Assembly: GCA_002423495.1 (NCBI GenBank) | Contig: DIWN01000044.1 | Location: forward strand, 19,284 to 83,283 | Source of the DNA: Anaerolineaceae bacterium UBA6105 | GTDB lineage: Bacteria > Chloroflexota > Anaerolineae > Anaerolineales > Anaerolineaceae | Reading direction: 5' to 3' | Length of the DNA: 64,000 bases | Shown here: positions 26,255 through 35,050 of the stretch, one piece after another | How the letters are laid out: every line of letters begins with the position of its first letter | Position numbering within the stretch: position 1 is the first letter of the stretch | Notes under the pieces: model-generated | What the model saw: the letters and a program-made list of their open reading frames with translations, nothing else | What the model was told of the DNA's origin: nothing | Database searches by the model: none | Program-made: the position numbers and the translations under genes

Positions 26255-27628
26255 ATGGATAAGAACAGCGTTTTCAGGCGAAAATCCGATACGATCTACG
26301 TGACAGGACACATCAATCCTGATACTGACTCGATTGCTGCTGCAATAGGATACGCCTGGCTTTTAGGTGAACGTGATGGCGCAAACGCGGTCGCAAGCAG
26401 GGCGGGCTCCATTAATCCGCAAACAGCCTATCTTCTGAAACGGCTCGAAATTGATCCGCCTCTGCTGGTAACAGACGCATCGCCACGCTTTGAATCGGTA
26501 ATGCGCCGGCTGGACGCAGTCTCGCCTGATCGTTCCTTGAACGAAGCCTGGACGATCCTTTCGCGAACCGGTGGGATTGCCCCTGTTGTCAACCTGGACG
26601 GGACACCTTACGGAATGGTGACCGGAAAGAGCATGTTTGACTTTTTACGAAAAATTATCGGTCCCCATGCAAAACTACGGGAAATGACCATCGCTGAGTT
26701 GATGGACATTCCTTGTCGGGAAGCAGCGAATACGGATATTCCCAGGTTCCTGCCCCAAACGCGCATCAAAGATGTGATCAATCGCATGCTGAGGCAAGAG
26801 GCTAACGAATATTGGGTCGTGGATGAGAACAAGCGCTACCTTGGTGTGGTTCGGCAGCAGGACCTGCTCAGTCCACCCCGGATCAAGGTCGTGCTGGTGG
26901 ACCATAATGAGCCGCAACAATCCATCGCAAACCTGGAAGAGAGCGAATTGCTCGAGATCCTTGATCATCACCGGCTTGGAAACCAATCGACTCACAATCC
27001 GATCAAATTCACGGTTGACATTGTCGGCAGTACCTCCACGTTGGTTACAGAGCAGATCACGGAGGTGGGCTTGAGCGCGCCGCCAAGAATTGCCGGTTTG
27101 CTGTTGGCAGGGCTGCTTTCGGATACGTTAATTTTCAGCTCACCAACCACGACCCCACGTGATAAAGCTGCAGCTGAGGTGCTGGCCAGATGGGCTTTTG
27201 TGCCTGGCTCGCCTCTGGAAGAGGAAACCCTTCAAAGCTATGGAGAAAAAATCATTAAGGCTGGATCTGGACTCCTGACGCAGGAACCTGAAGTGGTCGT
27301 GAAAACAGATATGAAGATGTACGAAGCAGCCGGACTCAAGTTTGCGATCGCGCAGGCCGAGACAACGGATGTTTACGACATTGGGGACTATATGAGCAAG
27401 CTAAAAACAGCCTTGAGCGATATGAAAACGCAGAATGGGCTTGATTTTACGGGTTTGATGATTACGGATGTGGTCAAGGGCTCCAGCCGGATAATTTTTG
27501 TCGATGCACCGATGACATTGGACGAATTGCCGTATGCACCACTCGGAGATGGGAGTCTGCTGGCTGAAGGAGTGGTTTCGCGGAAGAAGCAACTTCTGCC
27601 AATCATTCTTTCCTTGTTAGAGGTCTAG
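26255..27628 (+). CDS. family II (DHH) inorganic pyrophosphatase with CBS domains
   Basis: 457 aa Mn-dependent pyrophosphatase. The catalytic DHH domain is split: GHINPDTDS near residue 18 and VLVDHNE, then EILDHHRLGN after the insert. A regulatory CBS pair occupies about residues 70-215. The DHHA2 domain ends with SRKKQLLP. CBS-PPases are controlled by adenine nucleotides. It cleaves PPi to phosphate, which would pull the nucleotidyltransfer steps encoded around it (cofC, mocA). The ATG is 16 bases after the xdhD-like stop. Confidence 0.88.
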   Translation: MDKNSVFRRKSDTIYVTGHINPDTDSIAAAIGYAWLLGERDGANAVASRAGSINPQTAYLLKRLEIDPPLLVTDASPRFESVMRRLDAVSPDRSLNEAWTILSRTGGIAPVVNLDGTPYGMVTGKSMFDFLRKIIGPHAKLREMTIAELMDIPCREAANTDIPRFLPQTRIKDVINRMLRQEANEYWVVDENKRYLGVVRQQDLLSPPRIKVVLVDHNEPQQSIANLEESELLEILDHHRLGNQSTHNPIKFTVDIVGSTSTLVTEQITEVGLSAPPRIAGLLLAGLLSDTLIFSSPTTTPRDKAAAEVLARWAFVPGSPLEEETLQSYGEKIIKAGSGLLTQEPEVVVKTDMKMYEAAGLKFAIAQAETTDVYDIGDYMSKLKTALSDMKTQNGLDFTGLMITDVVKGSSRIIFVDAPMTLDELPYAPLGDGSLLAEGVVSRKKQLLPIILSLLEV

Positions 27629-27629
27629 C

Positions 27630-28394
27630 ATGGATGTTCTGGATCGGCTGGTTGAAGCTAAAAAAAATAGTGTACCTGTGGCGTTGTGCATTGTGATAGA
27701 GACAAAAGGCTCGGTTCCACGCCGGTCAAGCAGTAAGATGTTGGTGTACGCAGATGGACAGACTGAAGGCACTGTGGGCGGAGGAGAGTTGGAATCAAGG
27801 ACCGTAGACATGGCTCTTGAATCGCTAAAAAATGGAAGGACCAGACTTTTGGAATATTCACTCTCAGCCGATAACCCGGAATCGGCAGGTGTGTGTGGTG
27901 GAGAGGTAAAAGTGTACATTGAACCGCAGGTCTCCAAGCCGGTTTTATTGATCCTCGGCGCAGGGCACGTGGGGCAGGCCGTTGCGCGGATCGGACAAAT
28001 GCTCGATTTTCGCGTGATCATTTCCGATGATCGCAAGGAACTTTGCAATCCCGAAATCTTACCGGGCGATGTTGAGTTGTTGCCCGTACCAATCACTGAG
28101 ATACCAGATCATTTGGCAATTGATGAGCGGGTTTATGTTGTTGGCGTAACGCGTGGCAGTGAAGTGGATGTTGAGGGTCTGGAAGTTATCCTCCGGGGTT
28201 CACCTGCCTATGTCGGTTTGATTGGCTCAAAAAATCGTTGGGCGGCCACAAGGCAGGGTTTGATTGATCGCGGTGTCAGCCTCGAGAAAATTGCGCAGAT
28301 CAAGTCACCAATTGGATTGAGCATCAAAGCAGAAACGCCAAATGAGATCGCCATCAGCATCCTGGCTGAGATTATTGAAAAACTAAAAAGTTAA
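27630..28394 (+). CDS. xdhC: XdhC-family molybdenum hydroxylase maturation factor
   Basis: 254 aa. The N-terminal XdhC domain has ETKGSVPRRSSSKMLV and GTVGGGELE; the Rossmann domain begins VLLILGAGHVGQAVARI near residue 107. XdhC proteins bind molybdenum cofactor, aid its sulfuration and insert it into xanthine-dehydrogenase-type enzymes. It starts one base after the pyrophosphatase stop. It sits between the two molybdenum hydroxylases and may serve both. Confidence 0.9.
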   Translation: MDVLDRLVEAKKNSVPVALCIVIETKGSVPRRSSSKMLVYADGQTEGTVGGGELESRTVDMALESLKNGRTRLLEYSLSADNPESAGVCGGEVKVYIEPQVSKPVLLILGAGHVGQAVARIGQMLDFRVIISDDRKELCNPEILPGDVELLPVPITEIPDHLAIDERVYVVGVTRGSEVDVEGLEVILRGSPAYVGLIGSKNRWAATRQGLIDRGVSLEKIAQIKSPIGLSIKAETPNEIAISILAEIIEKLKS

Positions 28395-28410
28395 AATAAT
28401 TGGAGCAAAT

Positions 28411-29817
28411 ATGTGGAAACACTACCTAATACCTGAAAACATCGAAGCCCTTAAGCAAGCGTTGGACGGGGCGGATAAACAGACCAAGATTATTGCCGGC
28501 GGTACTGACCTGATGGTTGAAATCAAGAACGGAAAATGGCCTGAATTGGACATCGTCATCGATATCTCGCGCTTGCCTGGTTTGGACAAGATATGGAAAG
28601 ATGATCAGGGTCTGATTCACATCGAAGCAATGGTGACACACAATGATGTGCTGCAATCTCCAATGCTCAGAGAGTTCGCCAATCCGCTGGTTCAGGCCTG
28701 TTATAAGGTGGCGACTCCGCAATTGCGCAATCGCGCGACTGTCGTTGGCAATTTGGTGACCGCCTCGCCGGCGAATGACACGATCACGCCGCTGATGGCA
28801 ATGGATGCCCAACTTGTTTTAGCTTCAAGTGAAGGCGAGCGCACAGTGGCTTTGCGGGATTTTTATCTCGGAGTGCGAAAAACTGTAATGGCTCCCCATG
28901 AATTTGTCAAAGAAGTCAACTTTAGGGCGCTGAAACCTACTCAGCAGGGCAGTTTCATGAAGCAGGCGCTGCGACGCACACAGGCGATTGCAGTGTTGAA
29001 CTGTTGTGTTCTGCTGGAAATGGAAGATGAGACTGTTCAAAAAGCCGTGATCACGATGGGATCGGTTGCTCCAACGATTATTCATGCCGAGGACGCTGAA
29101 GCTTTTCTGCTTGGAAAGAAGCTTGACGAAGCAGTGATCCAAGAGGCGGGTCGGCTGGCGGCTGAAGCGACGAAACCGATCAGCGACGTTCGGGCATCAG
29201 ATGAATATCGCCTCTACATGATGCAGGTCCTGGTAGAAGGCGGCTTGAAGGAACTTCGAAGCGGTACTCAGACAGCAAAAGTGCCCGCAAAGCCAGTTGC
29301 CCTGGACACAAAAGAAGGATTTCGCAGCCTTGCTGCGGGGGAGTGGGATGGGGAGACAATCCAGACGACTATCAACGGAGAAACGTTCGTGATAGACGGC
29401 GCGAAAGACATGACATTGTTAAATATGGTACGAGAGCGCGTAGGTTTTACAGGAACCAAGGTAGGATGCGAAGAGGGGGAGTGCGGTGCGTGTACCTTGT
29501 TCCTGGATGGGAAAGCAGTGGTAAGTTGCCTGATACCAGCGCCGCGTGCGCATCTGGCAAATATCACCACTATTGAAGGAATCGCCGAGGAAGAAACGCT
29601 TCATCCCGTTCAGCAAGAGTTTGTGGACCATGGAGCCGTACAGTGCGGTTACTGCACGCCGGGATTTGTGATGGCGGCAGTGAAGTTGCTCCAGGAAAAT
29701 CCCCACCCAAGCCAGGAGCTGATTAAAGAGGGAATTTCGGGCAATTTGTGCCGGTGTACAGGTTATTACAAGATTATTGAGGCCATTGAAGCAGCCTGTG
29801 ACAAGATGAGGAGCTAA
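28411..29817 (+). CDS. molybdenum hydroxylase FAD-binding and 2Fe-2S subunits fused
   Basis: 468 aa. Residues 1-285 are a CoxM-type FAD subunit with both motifs intact: IIAGGTDLMVEIKNG and TVVGNLVTASPANDT. Residues about 310-468 are a CoxS-type 2Fe-2S subunit with KVGCEEGECGACT, CGYCTPGF and CRCTGY. The FAD-then-FeS order is the reverse of XdhA, where FeS comes first. TTGGAGCAAAT precedes the ATG. The catalytic subunit follows two bases downstream. It passes electrons from the molybdenum centre to an acceptor. Confidence 0.88.
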   Translation: MWKHYLIPENIEALKQALDGADKQTKIIAGGTDLMVEIKNGKWPELDIVIDISRLPGLDKIWKDDQGLIHIEAMVTHNDVLQSPMLREFANPLVQACYKVATPQLRNRATVVGNLVTASPANDTITPLMAMDAQLVLASSEGERTVALRDFYLGVRKTVMAPHEFVKEVNFRALKPTQQGSFMKQALRRTQAIAVLNCCVLLEMEDETVQKAVITMGSVAPTIIHAEDAEAFLLGKKLDEAVIQEAGRLAAEATKPISDVRASDEYRLYMMQVLVEGGLKELRSGTQTAKVPAKPVALDTKEGFRSLAAGEWDGETIQTTINGETFVIDGAKDMTLLNMVRERVGFTGTKVGCEEGECGACTLFLDGKAVVSCLIPAPRAHLANITTIEGIAEEETLHPVQQEFVDHGAVQCGYCTPGFVMAAVKLLQENPHPSQELIKEGISGNLCRCTGYYKIIEAIEAACDKMRS

Positions 29818-29818
29818 G

Positions 29819-32062
29819 ATGAACGCAATCGGAAATTCTATTACCCGCCTTGATGTTGTCGCGAAGGTTACCGGTAAGGCAAAATATCCGGGTGATTTTC
29901 AGTTTTCTGATCAGCTTGTGATGAAAGTGCTGTTTGCCCATCGGACGCATGCCAGGGTCCTTGATATCGACACGACGCAGGCTGAAGCAATTGAGGGCGT
30001 TGTGATGGTACTAACGGCTAAAGATGTGCCTGTAAACGAGTACGGTCTTGGTGTTAATGACCAACCTGTCTTGTGTGGACCGGGTTCCAGCATCCAGGGC
30101 ACGGATGTTGTGCGCTTTGAAGGGGACCAGGTCGCGCTGGTGATTGCTGAAAGTGAAGAAATTGCTGTTGAGGCACTTAATCGGATTGTGGTGCGGTATG
30201 AAGACTTGCCGGTTGTGAAAACCATCGGCGAAGCCTTGAAGGAAGACGCGCCAATTCTTCATTCTCGCTTGGACAGCAACATTTTCCATCACAATATAGT
30301 ACGCAGTGGCTCCACTGAGGAAGCTTTTAAGAATTGCGCCGTTATTGTGGAGGGAGAATATCAAACTCCGGTCCAGGAACATGCCTATTTGCAACCGGAA
30401 TCCGGTGTGGGTTTTATAGACGAAAAAGGCAGAGTAACGATCATAACTGCCGGTCAGTGGGCTCACGAAGATCAGGAACAAGTGGCACACGCGCTTGGAT
30501 TGCCGCTTGACTCTATCCGCATCATTTACCCCGCCATTGGTGGGGCGTTTGGCGGCAGAGAAGACATGTCGGTTCAGATCATTCTGGGACTGGCTGCGCT
30601 AAAACTGCATGAACGTGGGATTGACCGACCGGTGAGGATTGTGTGGTCGCGGGAAGAGTCGATGATTGGGCATTGTAAGCGGCATGCTTACACAATGAAG
30701 GCAAAGTGGGGAGCAGACGCGCAAGGAAAAATCCTGGCTGCTGAATGCGAAATCTGGGCCAATGGCGGCGCTTATGTTTACACTTCACCAAAAGTACTTG
30801 GCAACGCGACACTGCTTGCCACCGGACCCTATGAAGTACCGAACGTCAGCACAGACGCTTATGCCGTTTATACGAATGACATTCCAGGTGGCGCTTTCCG
30901 CGGTTTTGGCGGACCGCAAGCTGCCTTCATGGCAGAAATGCAGGTCGATAAACTTGCAGAAGCGCTGGGTATGGACCCGGTCGAATTCCGCATGCGCAAT
31001 CTCTTCAAGGAGGGTTCCCTGATTTCGATGGGTTCGCCGCTTCCCGCGGGAGTGACAATCCGTGAGGTGACGCAGAAATGTGCTGAAGAGGCGGGCTGGA
31101 CGCACGGTCCGGATGGCTGGAAAAAGCCTGAGCTTGCTCCGTCGGAAGATCCAAACATTAAGCGTGGGCTTGGAATAGCATGCGGTTATAAGAACATCGG
31201 TTTCTCTTATGGCGCACCCGAAAATTGCGGCGCAACGATCATTCTCGAAGGTGATCAGGAAATCGAAAAAGCAAAGCTATACCATGCTGGCGCGGAAGTT
31301 GGCCAGGGATCGCACAGTGCCTTTGCCCAGTTTGCTGCTGAGGCGCTGGATTTGCTGTTGGAGAAGCTTGAAGTCCATTTCTCTGATACATCAAATACGC
31401 TAAACTCAGGCAGTGTTTCAGCTTCACGCATGACGCACATGGCTGGGAATTCCATCATTGGCGCGGCAAATTTGGCTTTGGAACATTGGCAGGCTGGTGA
31501 ACGACCTGCTGTTGGTTCTTATGTCTATCGTCCGCCAGCTACCAGCACGATGGATAAAACAGACGGTCACTGCAATCCTAACTTTACTTATGGTTACGTT
31601 GCCCAGGCGGTTTTTGCGGATGTCAACATCCAGACAGGTGAAGTTCATTTGCGCGATGTGATCAGTGTGGATGATGTGGGTAAAGCCATCAATCCGATTC
31701 AAGTTGAGGGGCAGATTGAAGGCTGTGTGGTTCAGGCTGCTGGTTATGTAGTCCTTGAAAATTGGAAAAAGAGGAATACCAGGGCGCTGACGAAAGAACT
31801 TTCCACTTATCTCATTCCAACCGTTCTTGATATTCCCGATCGAACACGCTCGGTGATTTTGGAATATCCTGATCCTATTGGTCCTTATGGAGCGCGGGGG
31901 ATGGGCGAGATGCCGTATTTACCTTTTGCGCCAGCGGTGATGGACGCGGTTCACCACGCGACCGGAATTAGATTCCACAGTTTTCCTTTGACTGCTGAGA
32001 GAGTTCTGAGGGGACTGGGCAAGCTTAAGCCGGAGGTTAGCGGATTTTGGGATTATGAGTAA
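29819..32062 (+). CDS. molybdenum hydroxylase, molybdopterin-binding catalytic subunit
   Basis: 747 aa CoxL/XdhB-type subunit. Motifs: VTGKAKYPGDF near residue 17, IGGAFGGREDMSVQ near 240, AFRGFGGPQAAFM near 360, GAEVGQGSHSAF, and GARGMGEMPYLP with the catalytic Glu. With the preceding fused FAD/Fe-S protein it makes a complete hydroxylase. The cluster suggests a purine or N-heterocycle substrate, but the sequence does not fix it. The stop overlaps the mocA-like start by eight bases. Confidence 0.88.
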   Translation: MNAIGNSITRLDVVAKVTGKAKYPGDFQFSDQLVMKVLFAHRTHARVLDIDTTQAEAIEGVVMVLTAKDVPVNEYGLGVNDQPVLCGPGSSIQGTDVVRFEGDQVALVIAESEEIAVEALNRIVVRYEDLPVVKTIGEALKEDAPILHSRLDSNIFHHNIVRSGSTEEAFKNCAVIVEGEYQTPVQEHAYLQPESGVGFIDEKGRVTIITAGQWAHEDQEQVAHALGLPLDSIRIIYPAIGGAFGGREDMSVQIILGLAALKLHERGIDRPVRIVWSREESMIGHCKRHAYTMKAKWGADAQGKILAAECEIWANGGAYVYTSPKVLGNATLLATGPYEVPNVSTDAYAVYTNDIPGGAFRGFGGPQAAFMAEMQVDKLAEALGMDPVEFRMRNLFKEGSLISMGSPLPAGVTIREVTQKCAEEAGWTHGPDGWKKPELAPSEDPNIKRGLGIACGYKNIGFSYGAPENCGATIILEGDQEIEKAKLYHAGAEVGQGSHSAFAQFAAEALDLLLEKLEVHFSDTSNTLNSGSVSASRMTHMAGNSIIGAANLALEHWQAGERPAVGSYVYRPPATSTMDKTDGHCNPNFTYGYVAQAVFADVNIQTGEVHLRDVISVDDVGKAINPIQVEGQIEGCVVQAAGYVVLENWKKRNTRALTKELSTYLIPTVLDIPDRTRSVILEYPDPIGPYGARGMGEMPYLPFAPAVMDAVHHATGIRFHSFPLTAERVLRGLGKLKPEVSGFWDYE

Positions 32063-32645
32063 GCAAGTTGCGGGCATCGTCCTGGCGGCTGGCGATTCGA
32101 GCCGGTTTGGCTCGCCAAAACAATTACTTCCCTGGCGAGAGACGACTGTTTTAAATAGTGTTGTCCAAACTGCGATTGAAACAGACCTCGCACCTGTGGT
32201 CGTGGTGCTTGGGGCAAACGCGGAACAGATAGAGCCTGGATTACCAGAAGGCTGCATTGTGGTGATTAACACTTCGTGGTCTGAAGGGCAGAGTTCTTCG
32301 ATAAGGATTGGACTGGCACAAGTGCCGGAGGAAATTGACGGTGTTTTGATATTGCTGGGCGATCAGCCGCAGGTCAATCCGTACTTCTGCGAAAGTATTG
32401 TTCGGAGGGGACTTGAAAGCGGGAAAATAACCATTCCTTACGTGAATGACCGGCGTGCAAACCCGGTATTTTTTCCGAAACTCACGCTCGAAAAGCTTGG
32501 GCAAGTGGCTGGTGACCAGGGCGGGCGGGCGATCTTTTCTGAATTCCGGGTTGAACTCTTTCCCTGGCTGGATGACTGCATGGCGATGGATATTGATACC
32601 CCGGAAGATTACGAAAAACTGAAAGCCTGCTACGACTCTGAATGA
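32055..32645 (+). CDS. mocA: MocA/MobA-like molybdenum cofactor nucleotidyltransferase
   Basis: 196 aa NTP-transferase fold: GIVLAAGDSSRFGSPKQLLPW at the N-terminus (nucleotide binding), LLGDQPQVNP near residue 100, and DIDTPEDYEKL near the end. MocA-type enzymes add CMP to molybdopterin for xanthine-dehydrogenase-family enzymes. Its overlap with the second hydroxylase gene supports that role. It is the last gene of the run starting at 14597. Confidence 0.87.
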   Translation: MSKQVAGIVLAAGDSSRFGSPKQLLPWRETTVLNSVVQTAIETDLAPVVVVLGANAEQIEPGLPEGCIVVINTSWSEGQSSSIRIGLAQVPEEIDGVLILLGDQPQVNPYFCESIVRRGLESGKITIPYVNDRRANPVFFPKLTLEKLGQVAGDQGGRAIFSEFRVELFPWLDDCMAMDIDTPEDYEKLKACYDSE

Positions 32646-32661
32646 GGGGACAGTAATTTAG

Positions 32662-32667
32662 TATAAT
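32662..32667 (+). promoter_or_regulatory. -10 box upstream of mrp
   Basis: TATAAT lies 108 bases before the mrp start in the 130-base gap after mocA. The leader it would produce contains a GTG-initiated 18-codon frame (32673-32729). Confidence 0.45.
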
Positions 32668-32775
32668 CGAACGTGATTGCGGAATACAACCGTCTGCTCT
32701 GCCTTGTGCAGTTTTTCAAGCCAGAGTGAATTCAGTTGCCGCAGAGACAAAAATCTAATTTAACAGGAGACTATT

Positions 32776-33828
32776 TTGTTAACGAACGAAGCTGTTTTGA
32801 ATGCCTTAAGAAACGTAATGGATCCGGATTTACATCAGGATCTTGTTAGCCTTGGAATGATAAAGGATGTAAAAGTCGACGGAGATAAGGTCAGTTTTAC
32901 GATTGAACTCACCACTCCCAGTTGCCCGCTCAAATCAAAGATTGAAAACGACGCCCGCCAGGCTGTGTTGAGTCTGACCGAAGCCAAAGAGGTGGAAATC
33001 AATATGTCGGCACAAGTCAGGACCCCAAAGGCTGTGACGATTGATCAAAATCAATTTAAACATGTGATTGCAGTTGGGTCCGGTAAGGGTGGCGTGGGTA
33101 AGAGCACGGTTTCTGTAAATTTAGCGCTGGCTTTGGCGCAGGATGGAGCCAAAGTTGGTTTGCTCGATGCGGATATTTACGGCCCTAACATTCCACGTAT
33201 GCTCGGTATTGATCGTCTCCCAGAGAATGTAACGGGTGGCAAGATCCCGCTGGCTGAGATTCATGGAATGAAAGTCATGTCCATTGGTTTTCTTGTGCAA
33301 AACGGTCAGCCGCTGATCTGGCGTGGACCGATGCTCCACTCCGCGATACAACAGTTCATCACGGATTTTGATTGGGGCGATCTCGATTACTTCATCGTGG
33401 ATTTACCGCCGGGAACAGGAGATGTGCAGCTTTCCTTGAGTCAGACCTTGCCGCTGACCGGCGCAGTAATCGTGACAACACCCCAACAGGTTGCTATTGA
33501 CGACGCAGCACGCGCGGTGGGAATGTTTGAGAAACTTGAAGTCCCGATTTTGGGGATTGTAGAAAACATGTCTTATCTCATCATGTCGGATGGCTCAAAG
33601 TTGGCAGTCTTCGGCACTGGTGGCGGTGAGCATTTGGCTTCCCGCACCGGCATCACATTCCTGGGCAGGATTCCACTGGATCCTGAAATTGGGCAAGGTG
33701 GAGATATCGGCAGCCCTGTTGTGCTACTTGATGAGACCAATCCGAGCGCTCAGGCGATGCGGGAGGTTGCCCGCAAGGTGGCAGCAGAAGCCAGTATCAA
33801 GGCTCATGAGGCTAAAGGACAGGGATGA
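32776..33828 (+). CDS. mrp: Mrp/NBP35-family Fe-S cluster carrier ATPase
   Basis: 350 aa. Residues about 5-80 form a DUF59/MIP18-like domain (MDPDLHQDLVSLGMI). The P-loop ATPase follows, with the deviant Walker A GSGKGGVGKSTVSVNLA near residue 105, then LLDADIYGPN and DLPPGTGDVQ. These proteins bind and deliver 4Fe-4S clusters. The usual C-terminal CxxC is not obvious (ENMSYLIMSDGS where many have ENMSYF.CP), so cluster binding may differ. The start is TTG at 32776, fixed by AGGAG at 32765-32769. A RicT-like Fe-S protein is next door. Confidence 0.9.
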   Translation: MLTNEAVLNALRNVMDPDLHQDLVSLGMIKDVKVDGDKVSFTIELTTPSCPLKSKIENDARQAVLSLTEAKEVEINMSAQVRTPKAVTIDQNQFKHVIAVGSGKGGVGKSTVSVNLALALAQDGAKVGLLDADIYGPNIPRMLGIDRLPENVTGGKIPLAEIHGMKVMSIGFLVQNGQPLIWRGPMLHSAIQQFITDFDWGDLDYFIVDLPPGTGDVQLSLSQTLPLTGAVIVTTPQQVAIDDAARAVGMFEKLEVPILGIVENMSYLIMSDGSKLAVFGTGGGEHLASRTGITFLGRIPLDPEIGQGGDIGSPVVLLDETNPSAQAMREVARKVAAEASIKAHEAKGQG

Positions 33829-33834
33829 TATAAT
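33826..33834 (+). promoter_or_regulatory. extended -10 of the RicT-like gene
   Basis: TGATATAAT is a full TGn extended -10 whose TGA is also the mrp stop codon. It ends seven bases before the ATG at 33842. No ribosome-binding site intervenes, so a leaderless transcript is likely. Confidence 0.5.
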
Positions 33835-33841
33835 CGCCAAC

Positions 33842-35041
33842 ATGTCTGAAACAAGTTACATTGGTGTTCAATTTAAGCCGATAGGCAAAACTTATAACTT
33901 TATGCTTCCTGAAAATATGGAAGTTGAGAGAAATGCGCTGGTGGTAGTTAATACCGTCAGAGGTAAACAGATTGGAAGGGTTGCGGCTGTTAATTTGCCG
34001 CAACCTGAGAATCCTTCTGAGGTACAGTCCATAGAACGCGTTGCAAACGAAGAAGACCTTCAACGAAAAGCGGAAATTACCGCAAAAGAGGAAGAGGTCG
34101 TCCGCGCAGTAGCAAAATACCTGCTTGATCCTGGTCATGAAGGTATAAAAGTTGTGGACGCAGAGTACAGTCTTGATTATTCACGACTGACTATCTACCT
34201 TAACTACGAATCGAGCACGAACTTTAATCCGCGTAACTTTATCCGGGATGTCTCGCACATGTTCCAGGGTTGTCGCATTGAAGTGCGGCAGGTTGGCCCC
34301 AGAGATGCTGCCAAGGTTATTTCAGGCATTGGAGCCTGTGGCATAGAAAAGCGTTGCTGTTCAAGATTTTTGACAGAATTTAGTTCCATCTCAATAAAGA
34401 TGGCAAAAGCACAGGACATTTCTCTGACGCCGATGGAAATCACCGGCATTTGCGGGCGCCTGCGCTGTTGCCTGGCTTATGAGTTTGAAATGTATGACGA
34501 AGCGCGCAAAAATTTGCCCAAGAAGAAGAAGATGGTGAGCACACCTCTTGGTGAGGGTAAAGTGCTGCAGATCATGCCGCTGAAAGACTCTGTGCTGGTT
34601 GATTTACCTGAAAAGGGACCCAAGGAGTTTACCCGGACGGAACTTGAAACTGGCATCCTTGAGGAAAAAATCGTTTCCAAGGAAATCGAAGAATTTGCAT
34701 TTTCTGAGCATGATGAAGATGTTGAAGTGGTCCGCCTGGAATCACCGAAACCCCGCGAAGAAAGACCCAGTGGAAGACGCGGCAGCCGAAGTGACAGATC
34801 TCGCCAGGGCAGTCAATCCCGAAGCAGGAATACCCGGGATGGACAGGGATCAGACCGTGAACAGAAATCTTCAAGCAGCCGGCGGCAGGATCAGCCACGA
34901 AATAGCAACCAGCAACCCGGGTCCAACAGGCAGGATCAAGCAGGTCAGCCGCAAGAACAGCGCAAAAGCAGCTCAAGTCGCAGGAGAAAATCACGCCCAA
35001 GGCGCGACCAATCTACAAATAATCCACCGAAACAGGAATAA
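33842..35041 (+). CDS. PSP1/RicT-like protein with Arg/Ser-rich tail
   Basis: 399 aa. Residues 1-280 are the PSP1 domain of RicT/YaaT proteins. It has two cysteine clusters, GACGIEKRCCSRFL near residue 165 and GICGRLRCCLAYE near 205. RicT with RicA and RicF forms an Fe-S-containing complex that adjusts RNase Y activity in Bacillus. The last 110 residues are low-complexity Arg, Ser, Gln, Asn and Gly, suggesting a disordered RNA-binding tail. The frame can be read upstream to 33590 inside mrp, but the ATG at 33842 gives the conserved N-terminus. Neighbouring Mrp may load its cluster. Confidence 0.87.
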   Translation: MSETSYIGVQFKPIGKTYNFMLPENMEVERNALVVVNTVRGKQIGRVAAVNLPQPENPSEVQSIERVANEEDLQRKAEITAKEEEVVRAVAKYLLDPGHEGIKVVDAEYSLDYSRLTIYLNYESSTNFNPRNFIRDVSHMFQGCRIEVRQVGPRDAAKVISGIGACGIEKRCCSRFLTEFSSISIKMAKAQDISLTPMEITGICGRLRCCLAYEFEMYDEARKNLPKKKKMVSTPLGEGKVLQIMPLKDSVLVDLPEKGPKEFTRTELETGILEEKIVSKEIEEFAFSEHDEDVEVVRLESPKPREERPSGRRGSRSDRSRQGSQSRSRNTRDGQGSDREQKSSSSRRQDQPRNSNQQPGSNRQDQAGQPQEQRKSSSSRRRKSRPRRDQSTNNPPKQE

Positions 35042-35050
35042 AAATCTATA

